This document shows, piece by piece, positions 34,775 to 42,520 of a DNA stretch of 64,000 nucleotides (positions are counted from its first letter, which is position 1; each line of letters begins with the position of its first letter). Source of the DNA: Labilithrix sp. (GTDB lineage Bacteria; Myxococcota_A; Polyangia; Polyangiales; Polyangiaceae); NCBI GenBank assembly GCA_019637155.1, contig JAHBWE010000003.1, positions 124,001-188,000 on the forward strand, in the 5' to 3' direction. Both the position numbers and the translations under genes were made by a program. The notes below the pieces were generated by a model, which saw only the letters and a list, made by a program, of their open reading frames with translations, was not told the DNA's origin and searched no databases.

Positions 34775-36274
34775 ATGGCGAGCGAGGAGCTGATCAACAC
34801 GCCGCCGCCGGGGACGGTCCTCGCGGGCAAGTACCGCGTCGATCGCGTCCTCGGTCATGGCGGGATGGGCTACGTCCTCGCGGCGACGCATCTGCACCTC
34901 GACGAGCCGGTCGCGATCAAGTTCCTCCACGCCGCGCACGCGGGCGACTCGGAGCGCATCGCGCGCTTCGTCCGCGAGGCGAAGGCCGTCCGCAAGATCC
35001 GGAGCGAGCACGTCGTCCGCGTCCTCGACGTCGGGGTCCTGGACCACGGCGTGCCGTACATCGTGATGGAGTTCCTCGAGGGCTCCGACCTCGACGGGAT
35101 CCTCCGCCGGTCCGGTCGGCAAGCCATCGCGACCGCGGTCGACTTCATCCTTCAAACGTCGGAGGCGCTCGCGGAGGCGCACTGCCAGGGGATGGTCCAT
35201 CGCGACCTCAAGCCCGCGAACCTCTTCGTCACGAAGCGCGCCGACGGTCACGACCTCGTGAAGGTCCTCGACTTCGGGATCTCGAAGGTGATCGACGCGG
35301 GGGGCGAGAGCGCGCTGACGAAGGCGGGCACGATGCTCGGCTCCCCGCTCTACATGGCGCCGGAGCAGATCCGCTCGTTCAGCGCCGTCGACGGACGCAC
35401 CGACATCTGGTCGCTCGCGATCGTCCTTCACGAGTGCCTCGTCGGCCGGCCGCCCTTCGACGGCGACTCGCTCCCGGAGCTGTGCGGGCGGATCCTCGAC
35501 GAGCCCGCGCCGCCCATCCGTGCGAAGCGGCCGGACATCCCCGAGGCGCTCGAGCAGGTCATCCTCCGATGCCTCGCGAAGGACCCCGCCGCCAGGTTCG
35601 CCAACGTCGCCGAGCTCGCGAACGCGCTCGCGCCGTTTGCATCGGACTTCGGACGCCAGTCCGTCGCCACGATCGCCGGTGTCTTCGCGACGGCGGGGAT
35701 CGAGGTCCCGCGCTCCTCGACCGCGCCCGCGCCGATCGCCCCGGTCGCGGCGCCGACACCGACACCGAAGACGAGAGACCGCACGCTCTTCGATCCGACC
35801 TTGGCGTCGCAACGGACGCCGCCCTCCGCGACCGGTCCCTTCTCGCCCGTCGGCGCCAGCACGACCGGCAAAGCGTGGGGGCCGCCGCGCGCTTCGAGCC
35901 CGCCGCCGATCACGGCCAAGAAGACGGACGACAACACCGCCGCGATCGCGATCGGCGCCGTCGTCGCCGGCCTGGCCGTGCTCGGGCTCGTCGGCGTCCT
36001 GGTCGCCCCCGCGATCCGGGCACGACGAGCCGAACCGACGGCGAGCCCGGAGAGCGCGCCTCCGCCCGTGACCGTGACCGTCACCGTGACCGCCAGCGCG
36101 CCGCCGCCGCCGCCGGTCGTCGACGCCGCCGTCGCGGACGTCCCGGTCCCGGACGCCGCTCCGCCCGCGATCGCGCCAGCGCCGGCGCCGGCGCCGGTGA
36201 AGGTCGACTGCACGGAGCCGTACGTCTTCGATGCGACGGGGAGGAAGCGTTGGAAGCCCGAATGCGTTCACTGA
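34775..36274 (+). CDS. Ser/Thr protein kinase with C-terminal membrane segment
   Basis: 499 residues. Kinase domain at about 20-290: glycine loop VLGHGGMGYV, ATP-anchoring Lys49 (VAIKF), catalytic loop VHRDLKPANLF with Asp144, DFG at 167-169, activation segment and APEQ. A Pro/Thr-rich juxtamembrane region precedes one membrane helix at about 389-413. The extracytoplasmic tail is Pro/Ala/Val-rich and ends in CTEPYVFDATGRKRWKPEC, a Cys pair likely forming a disulphide. It belongs to the Hanks-type kinases abundant in myxobacteria. It overlaps the next gene by 13 bases, so a joint signalling unit is likely. Confidence 0.92.
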   Translation: MASEELINTPPPGTVLAGKYRVDRVLGHGGMGYVLAATHLHLDEPVAIKFLHAAHAGDSERIARFVREAKAVRKIRSEHVVRVLDVGVLDHGVPYIVMEFLEGSDLDGILRRSGRQAIATAVDFILQTSEALAEAHCQGMVHRDLKPANLFVTKRADGHDLVKVLDFGISKVIDAGGESALTKAGTMLGSPLYMAPEQIRSFSAVDGRTDIWSLAIVLHECLVGRPPFDGDSLPELCGRILDEPAPPIRAKRPDIPEALEQVILRCLAKDPAARFANVAELANALAPFASDFGRQSVATIAGVFATAGIEVPRSSTAPAPIAPVAAPTPTPKTRDRTLFDPTLASQRTPPSATGPFSPVGASTTGKAWGPPRASSPPPITAKKTDDNTAAIAIGAVVAGLAVLGLVGVLVAPAIRARRAEPTASPESAPPPVTVTVTVTASAPPPPPVVDAAVADVPVPDAAPPAIAPAPAPAPVKVDCTEPYVFDATGRKRWKPECVH

Positions 36275-37116
36275 GGCGCGCGCTCGTCGTCCTGGTCACC
36301 GCCGTCGCGCTCTTCGCCCTCGCGCGGCCCGCGGTCGCGGCGCCCTCGAAGGAAGGATGCATCTCCGCGAACGAGGACGCGGACGTCCTTCGCCGACGCG
36401 GCGCGCTTCGAGCCGCGCGCGTCTCGCTCCTCGCGTGCAGCGCGCCGGAGTGCCCGCAGATCGTCCGCGACGACTGCGTCGCGCACCTGGAGGAGGTCGA
36501 CGCCGCGATGCCGACGGTGCTCTTCACCGCGCTCGAGAACGGCGTCGCCGTCACCGACGTGGAGATCGGCGTCGATCACAAACCGTTCGCCGGCCACCTC
36601 TACGCGGAGCCGCTCCCGATCGATCCCGGCGAGCACACGCTCACCTTCGAGAAGAAGGGCTACCCGATCCAGACGCGGCGGATCGCGATCAAGGAAGGAG
36701 AGAAGGGGCGCCGCGAGACGATCGTCTTCGGGAGCGCGACGGTCTCCGCACCGGAGGGGCGTCTCGTCGTGACGGCCGAAGCGGGGGCGCGGATCACGAT
36801 CGACGATCTCTCGCCGGTGAGCGATCGCTTCGACGGGACGGTCGCGACGGGCAAGCACGAGGTGCGCGTCAGGAAGACGGGGAAGCGGCCGTACTCGAAG
36901 AGCGTCGACGTGAAGGCCGCGGAGACGCAAACGCTCCACGTGGTGCTCGAAGACGAGGCGCGCTCGCTCACGCCGTGGCTCATCGGCGGCGCGATCGTCG
37001 TCGCGGTGGCGGCGATCGTCGTGGGCGGGGTCCTGATCGCCGGCTCCTCCTCCGGCAACGACGCGACGGCGAGGCCGGGCAGCACGTCGACCGGCTTGTC
37101 GCTCGCCAGCTTCTGA
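36262..37116 (+). CDS. Secreted PEGA-like protein with C-terminal anchor
   Basis: 284 residues, start at 36262 inside the kinase gene end. Signal peptide MRSLRRALVVLVTAVALFAL. After an N-terminal Cys-rich helical repeat (GALRAARVSLLACSAPECPQIVRDDC) there are PEGA-type beta modules (PIDPGEHTLTFEKKGYPIQ and TVATGKHEVRVRKTGKRPYSKSV). A final helix (LTPWLIGGAIVVAVAAIVVGG) anchors it. PEGA proteins in myxobacteria are often paired with kinases, and the 13-base overlap with the kinase gene supports a sensor/partner role. Confidence 0.78.
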   Translation: MRSLRRALVVLVTAVALFALARPAVAAPSKEGCISANEDADVLRRRGALRAARVSLLACSAPECPQIVRDDCVAHLEEVDAAMPTVLFTALENGVAVTDVEIGVDHKPFAGHLYAEPLPIDPGEHTLTFEKKGYPIQTRRIAIKEGEKGRRETIVFGSATVSAPEGRLVVTAEAGARITIDDLSPVSDRFDGTVATGKHEVRVRKTGKRPYSKSVDVKAAETQTLHVVLEDEARSLTPWLIGGAIVVAVAAIVVGGVLIAGSSSGNDATARPGSTSTGLSLASF

Positions 37117-37122
37117 CGGCTC

Positions 37123-37518
37123 TCAGCGCGCGCGGACGGCGCGGACGACGGTCGTGTCGAGCGTGCTCCGGACGCTGCGCCGCGGGAGCCGGCTGAGGCC
37201 GTACGCGAGAGCGAGGACGGGGAGCGCGTAGGCGACGTTGCCGAAGGCCTGCGCGAGCATGTGCGGCACGACCACGCCGGCGAGGCCGAGGAAGAAGAGC
37301 ATGCCCTCGCCGAGCCGGGGTCCGCGGCCGGTGAGGACGGTCGTCGCCGATCGGGCGGCTCGCTCGAGGTGCTCGATCGGGACGACGTGACCGGCGCAGT
37401 GGCGGCACTGCACGGCGGTCGCGAGGTACGGAGCGGGCGTGCCGTACTGGAGGCGGTGCGGGCAGTGCGCGTTCGGGCAAGCCTTCATGCGACGAGCATG
37501 AAGCAGCGAGCGTTCCAT
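37123..37518 (-). CDS. Small zinc-ribbon membrane protein
   Basis: 131 residues when started at 37518, the only ATG with a purine-rich site upstream; an ATG at 37488 gives MKACPNAHCPH. An N-terminal CPNAHCPH and CRHC pair form a zinc ribbon. Two hydrophobic stretches (about 75-90 and 93-110) follow. Its function is unknown. It is convergent with the PEGA-like gene (6-base gap). Confidence 0.6.
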   Translation of the reverse strand: MERSLLHARRMKACPNAHCPHRLQYGTPAPYLATAVQCRHCAGHVVPIEHLERAARSATTVLTGRGPRLGEGMLFFLGLAGVVVPHMLAQAFGNVAYALPVLALAYGLSRLPRRSVRSTLDTTVVRAVRAR

Positions 37519-37597
37519 GGTCACACCCCGCGAAAACACGAGGTTTTCACGACGCCCCTGGGGCCGCGATCCCACCGGATGTAACGACGCGCTTACG

Positions 37598-38458
37598 TCA
37601 GCCTCGGGGCACGAGCCGCGCGACGAGCTTGCCGCCGCGGACCGCGAGCCTCTTCTCGACACGCCCACGTGACGTCAGCGCGCACGCGTACAGCTCCGCG
37701 CTCGCCGCGTCGGGCGCGCACGACTCGTCCGTCCACGTGTCCGTCACGACGAGCTCGTCGCCGCTCACGACGTACGTCGACGCGATCGTTCGCACCGCGC
37801 CGTCCCGCGGAAGCCCTTCCTGCCCCGAGCCCTCGAACGAGCCGGCGCCGACGAGGCCGTCGGCGGTCGGCGTCAGGACATGGAAGAGCTGGCGACCGCC
37901 GTGCTCGCTGCCGGATCCGTCCTCGACGAGGAGGAGCTCGGTGGAGCCGAGCTCGATGAGCTCGAAGCGCTTGGGGACCTCCACGCACGACAGCCGAAGC
38001 GGCGTCGTCCGCGCGGCGATCGCGTTCGACCGCCGCGTCAGGAGCGCCACGAATCCGAGCTTGGGAGCACAGAAGCCGCCGTCTTGACCGGTGACGATCC
38101 ACACCGCGAGGCGGTCCTTGCTCAGGACCGTCCGCGTCGAGACGGCGACGGGCGTGCGCGACGACGGAGCTTCGTCCACGGGTCGGACGGCGGGATGGAC
38201 GCGCCCCGCGCAGTCCCGAACGCCGGGGGCGGAGGAGAGCCCTTGGCGGATCTCACCGCCGTCCTCGACGCTCCATGGCGTCACCGGCGCCGTGTGCGTC
38301 GTCGAATCGTATCCGGGCAAGAGGACGGCCAGGACCTCCGCGTCGCTCACGGCGTCCCACGACCGCCCGCCCTCGAGACGGCGCGCGCCCGACGACGCCG
38401 CGGCGTGACAACCGAGCGCGGAGGCGACGACGGCGACGACGGCGACACGAAGAAGCAT
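37598..38458 (-). CDS. Lipoprotein of unknown function
   Basis: 286 residues; start at 38458 gives MLLRVAVVAVVASALGC with lipobox. The mature part is mostly beta, with strands such as LVVTDTWTDESC and KLVARLVPRG at the C-terminus. No family is recognised. It is divergent from the 38688 gene with 229 bases between starts. Confidence 0.6.
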   Translation of the reverse strand: MLLRVAVVAVVASALGCHAAASSGARRLEGGRSWDAVSDAEVLAVLLPGYDSTTHTAPVTPWSVEDGGEIRQGLSSAPGVRDCAGRVHPAVRPVDEAPSSRTPVAVSTRTVLSKDRLAVWIVTGQDGGFCAPKLGFVALLTRRSNAIAARTTPLRLSCVEVPKRFELIELGSTELLLVEDGSGSEHGGRQLFHVLTPTADGLVGAGSFEGSGQEGLPRDGAVRTIASTYVVSGDELVVTDTWTDESCAPDAASAELYACALTSRGRVEKRLAVRGGKLVARLVPRG

Positions 38459-38687
38459 GCGCACCAAACGCGACGCGACCACCACGCATTCCACCGCGCC
38501 GTGGATGTGAGCCACGCGCTCGACCCATGACGCCGGCGCCATAGGCTGACACAGCGGATCGCGAACGGACCTCGCCCGATCGAGCGGCGCATCGCGCACG
38601 TCGGGCAGGGCGGCGCGCGAGATCGGATCGCCCGCGAGCCGTCTTGGTGAGCGCGCGTGCCGGCGCGCGATCTGCTTCGTGGCGAGC

Positions 38688-40985
38688 ATGTCCTTCCCTT
38701 CCTTGCGCGCCGCCGCCGTCACGATCGCTTCGATGGCTCTCCTCGCTTGCTCCGGCGACGGACACGACGCGCGCGAGGAGCGCGGCGAGAGATCGACCGC
38801 GCTCGGCGCCCCGGCCGCCGCGACGTTCGCGAAGCACGAGCTCGCGATCATGCGCGCCATCGCGCCGAGCTACGTCGATCGCAGCGCGTCGTACACCGCG
38901 CCGCTGTCGACCGGGCTCTCCGCGCGCGTGTGGCGGAGCCGGATGAACACGTACTACCGCGCGCTGTGCTCGCAGGCGCTCTTCAGCGCCGTCGAGCGCC
39001 GCGAGCGCAATGAGACGATCGCGCGCGGCGACCTCGAGGTCGCGTGGGTCACCGCCGCCGCCTCCGACTTCGACGTCGCGACCGACACGAACCCGGACAC
39101 GAACGACGCGTGGTGGCTCGCGCCGGCGCCCGGCCTCGACTGCCTCCTCGCCGCGAGCGCGATCGCCGGCGCGCTCGACGAGGGCACGAAGACCTCGCTC
39201 CGCGCGGCGGCCGAGTCGCTCGCGAACCGCGTCCACGACGGGGAGCGCTTCACGCTCTCCGGGTACCGCGAGCGCCAGCGCGATCCCGGCAACAGCCAGG
39301 CGGAGGAGATCGGCCTCACCGCGAGCTACCTCGTCGCGGCGCATCACCTCCTGCCGAACGCCGCGCGGCGCGGCGAGTGGCTCGCGCGCGCGGAGGAGCT
39401 CCTCGACTACTCGCACCAGAACGGCGGCGCGGAGGGCGAGCCGCGGCCGTTCGCCGACGGCGCGGACCTCGTCGCGAACCACGGGATCACGCCGCACCCC
39501 GTCTACACGCAGTCGCTCCTCACCTCTTACGCCGAGATCTGGGCGGTGGAGAAGCAGCTCGGGCGGGAGGCGCGGGAGGCGCGGGAGGCGCCGGCGCAGC
39601 TCCCTCCGGCGGAGCGGACGTCGCGCATCGGAGAGGCGATCGCGCGCTACACGGACGCGTCGTTCGGGCTGACGGGAGACTTCGCGCGCGTCGGCGCGGA
39701 CGGCAGCTTGCCGGCGAGCGGCCGCTTCCAGGACCAGACGTACACGCTCGTGCACCAGCCCGCGGGGATGCAGCTCCTCATGCCGACGACCGACGTCGGG
39801 ACGATGTCGATCTACTACGAGGCCGCGAGCGGCCTGGTCCACGCCTATCAGCTCCGCGACGGGGACATCTGGAAGTACACCTGCGATCGAGGCACCGCGG
39901 TCCACGACTGCCGCGCCACCTTCGTACAGCCGCTCGCGAAGCAGTTCGAGGCGCTGAACGAAGCGCCCGTGCTCGCGGCGCATCCGCTCCCCGCGCGCGA
40001 CGTCGACGCGCTCTCGCAGTTCGACATGAACGGCGTCATCAAGTCGTACGTCTTCAAGGGCGATCGCCTCTGGCACTACACCTGTCAGTCCGGCTCCTGC
40101 ACCGCGCGGTACACGAAGACCCTCGAGGACCTCGCGCGCGAGGTGAAGGGCCGCGAGGTGTGGACCGAGCCGCTGCCGAAGCGCGACCTCGACGCCGTGA
40201 GCATCATCTATGACCCGATCGCCGACATGACGCGCGCGTACTTCGTGCAGGGCGAGCGCATCTGGCACTACCGCTGCAAACCGGAGTGCACCGCGACGTA
40301 CGACATGACGCTGTCCGCGCTCTTCGGCTCGGTCGTCGACGACGAGAGGAGCGGGCGCCGTCCGTTCGCGGGCGCGCCGCTCCCGCCGTCGGGTCTCCGC
40401 GCGCTCACGCAGTTCTTCAACGCCGACCGAGCGCTCGAGACGTACGTGTGGACCTCCGACTACGTGTGGCTCTACGTCTGCAAGGACGGGACGTGCCGCT
40501 CCGAGCGCGTCGCGACGATCGCCGACCACACGCGGCGCATCCGTCATCAGCACGCGTGGGGCGAGCGCTTCGAGCCGCGGGCGCCGGCGAGCGACTGGAC
40601 GTGGGGGCGGCGCGTCTCCGAGTGGGGCTTCGACGCCACGATCCAGGACAGCGCGTACGCGTACCTCGCGCTACGATCTCCGGCCGACTTCCGCGACCGC
40701 TACGCGGCGCTCCAGGCCGCGCAGGTGAAACGCCACCTGACGATCGTGGACGGCGAAGGCGGACCCTACTTCCCGCCGCGCAACGTCGACGGCAGGTGGA
40801 GCTGGGGCACGTTCGTCGAGAACAAACCCGCCGCCGCGTCGTCCGCGTACGTCGCCGACTTCGTCGACACGCCGACGCTCGACGAGCGCGTCAACACGCA
40901 CTGGTTCCTCAACACGCTCGCCGGCTTCAACGCCGCCGTGGCTTACCTGCTGCTGACCGAGCGGAGCTATCTCACGGCGCTCTGA
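38688..40985 (+). CDS. Lipoprotein with alpha/alpha-toroid-like ends and four internal WHY-type repeats
   Basis: 765 residues. Start at 38688 (MSFPSLRAAAVTIASMALLAC, lipobox); a GTG nine bases upstream is the alternative. The N-terminal half and the last 130 residues are helical and recall heparinase/lyase-type alpha/alpha toroids (GLTASYLVAAHHLL, VNTHWFLNTLAGFNAAVAYLLL). Between them lie four repeats of 65-80 residues with a shared core: YQLRDGDIWKYTCD, YVFKGDRLWHYTCQ, YFVQGERIWHYRCK and YVWTSDYVWLYVCK, each followed by a CTA or CRA segment. The repeats look like blades of a small beta-propeller, possibly binding sugar. Polysaccharide processing is a reasonable guess, but no catalytic motif is certain. 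Confidence 0.62.
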   Translation: MSFPSLRAAAVTIASMALLACSGDGHDAREERGERSTALGAPAAATFAKHELAIMRAIAPSYVDRSASYTAPLSTGLSARVWRSRMNTYYRALCSQALFSAVERRERNETIARGDLEVAWVTAAASDFDVATDTNPDTNDAWWLAPAPGLDCLLAASAIAGALDEGTKTSLRAAAESLANRVHDGERFTLSGYRERQRDPGNSQAEEIGLTASYLVAAHHLLPNAARRGEWLARAEELLDYSHQNGGAEGEPRPFADGADLVANHGITPHPVYTQSLLTSYAEIWAVEKQLGREAREAREAPAQLPPAERTSRIGEAIARYTDASFGLTGDFARVGADGSLPASGRFQDQTYTLVHQPAGMQLLMPTTDVGTMSIYYEAASGLVHAYQLRDGDIWKYTCDRGTAVHDCRATFVQPLAKQFEALNEAPVLAAHPLPARDVDALSQFDMNGVIKSYVFKGDRLWHYTCQSGSCTARYTKTLEDLAREVKGREVWTEPLPKRDLDAVSIIYDPIADMTRAYFVQGERIWHYRCKPECTATYDMTLSALFGSVVDDERSGRRPFAGAPLPPSGLRALTQFFNADRALETYVWTSDYVWLYVCKDGTCRSERVATIADHTRRIRHQHAWGERFEPRAPASDWTWGRRVSEWGFDATIQDSAYAYLALRSPADFRDRYAALQAAQVKRHLTIVDGEGGPYFPPRNVDGRWSWGTFVENKPAAASSAYVADFVDTPTLDERVNTHWFLNTLAGFNAAVAYLLLTERSYLTAL

Positions 40986-41072
40986 CCGTCTCCGTACGGT
41001 GACGGTCGTCTCGCGCGCGCGACACCGATTTCGCCGCCGGATCCGTCGCTGCGATCTCCGGGATCAGTCCAT

Positions 41073-41092
41073 GAACGATCCGATCATCGTTC
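41073..41092. promoter_or_regulatory. Perfect 7-base inverted repeat, candidate operator
   Basis: GAACGAT and ATCGTTC flank six bases (CCGATC), followed at once by an AT-richer stretch. It lies 62 bases before the start of the 41154 gene, a common operator position. No regulator is identified. Confidence 0.4.
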
Positions 41093-41153
41093 GAATTTCG
41101 AGCACTTGCGACCGCACCTACATTGGCACCATGGCTGCTGTTGGGGGCGCTCG

Positions 41154-42401
41154 ATGAAGACCCCTCTCCTCCTCCTCTCTCTCGGCGCGCTGCTCGTCGG
41201 CTGCGCCGCCTCTTCCTCCGACGACGACGCGACGACGACGGCCGCGTCCGAGGACGAGCTCACGGAGCTCAACGAAGCACAGCTCGTCGAGCTCGACGCC
41301 GACCACGTCATCTACCCTGCGCGCCTCGCGAAGAGCGCGCGCGTGAGCGACCTCGTCGCGCGGACGACGAAGAACGCCGAGCCCGTCTACCTCGTCGGCG
41401 ATCGGCGCGCGGACGCGGTCGGCGCCGATCGCGTCCTCCGTCACGACGCGACGAACCGGAACGGGTACCTCCGTCGCGTCCTCGGCGTCGAGACCGCGAC
41501 GAACGGCGACGTCGTCTTCACGACGCGGAAGGCGAGCCTCACCGAGGCCGAGGCCGAGCTCGCGCGGAAGGGTTTCCGCACGCTCGCGGCCGGCGGCTGC
41601 TCGCCGAACACGGTGAACCCGTTCGACCTCTACGACGTGGACCTGTCGCGCGTCCTCTACGAGCGCACGATCGGATCGCTCGGCAAGATGTCGATCCGCC
41701 TCAAGGACTCACACCTCACGGTCGACGGCAGTCTCGAGACGCAGGTCGACGGCTCGTGCCTCAACCCCGACGCGGCGAAGGGGATCCTCACGCTCGACAT
41801 GAAGGGTCAGATCGTCCTCGAGGGCGCCTTCGACGGCGCGTTCGGCGCGGCGACGGGAGAGGTCCCGCTCTTCCACGAGCAGATCGCGATCACGAGCGTG
41901 CTCGGTTACCCGCTCGCGCTCGACTTCCGCGTGACCGGCGACTGCGAGTTCTCGTCCACCGGCAAGGTACGCGCGGAGGTCGGGGCGGCGGTGAAGGGCT
42001 CGGTCAAGACCGGCGCGACGTGGGGCCGTGGCGACGGGTTCGACACGTCGTTCACGCCGTCGTGGAGCGGCGCCACGCCGATCGGCCCGCGCTTCTCGGC
42101 GAACGCGAGCGTGACCGCGTCATGCACCGTCCGCGCGAAGGCGCTCGCGCTCGTCTTCGACAGCAACGAGGGACCGTACGCCGAGGTAGCGACGAAGCTC
42201 GGCCTCGACGCGACCGGCACCGGCACCGGCACCACGAGCACCGCCGGCGGCTCCGTCCGCGCGAAGGGCACCGTCGGCCTCGACGTGGGCATCGGCGGCT
42301 CTCTGAAGCCGTTCCACGTCACGCTGATCGATCGAATCGAGGCCCCCCGCTACCGCAAGGAGTGGACGCTCTTCGACCGCCCCTACGCCGTGCAAAACTG
42401 A
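41154..42401 (+). CDS. Lipoprotein of unknown function with beta-rich C-terminal domain
   Basis: 415 residues; start at 41154 (MKTPLLLLSLGALLVGC). A Ser/Asp/Thr spacer and helical segment precede a long beta-rich region with alternating hydrophobic strands (KMSIRLKDSHLTVDGSLETQ, FSANASVTASCTVRAKALALVF, VRAKGTVGLDVGIGG). The strands could form a barrel-like or lipocalin-type fold. No family is recognised. Its last codons and stop lie in the first 55-base repeat unit described separately. Confidence 0.55.
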   Translation: MKTPLLLLSLGALLVGCAASSSDDDATTTAASEDELTELNEAQLVELDADHVIYPARLAKSARVSDLVARTTKNAEPVYLVGDRRADAVGADRVLRHDATNRNGYLRRVLGVETATNGDVVFTTRKASLTEAEAELARKGFRTLAAGGCSPNTVNPFDLYDVDLSRVLYERTIGSLGKMSIRLKDSHLTVDGSLETQVDGSCLNPDAAKGILTLDMKGQIVLEGAFDGAFGAATGEVPLFHEQIAITSVLGYPLALDFRVTGDCEFSSTGKVRAEVGAAVKGSVKTGATWGRGDGFDTSFTPSWSGATPIGPRFSANASVTASCTVRAKALALVFDSNEGPYAEVATKLGLDATGTGTGTTSTAGGSVRAKGTVGLDVGIGGSLKPFHVTLIDRIEAPRYRKEWTLFDRPYAVQN

Positions 42402-42520
42402 GCAACGCTCGAGGAGGGGGCGCTCTTCGTGCGTTCGCTACGCGGTGCAAAGCTGGACGGCGCTCGAGGAGGGGGCGCTCTTCGTGCGTTCGTTACGCCG
42501 CGCAGGACTGAGCGGCGCTC
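42384..42520 (+). repeat. 55-base tandem repeat at the end of the 41154 gene
   Basis: Units begin at 42384, 42439 and 42494, the last truncated to about 27 bases. They share CGCTCGAGGAGGGGGCGCTC and TCGTGCGTTCG. The first copy includes the stop codon of the gene, so the repeat looks like duplication of the gene's 3' end. The third copy runs up to the convergent 42519-45536 gene. Confidence 0.75.
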
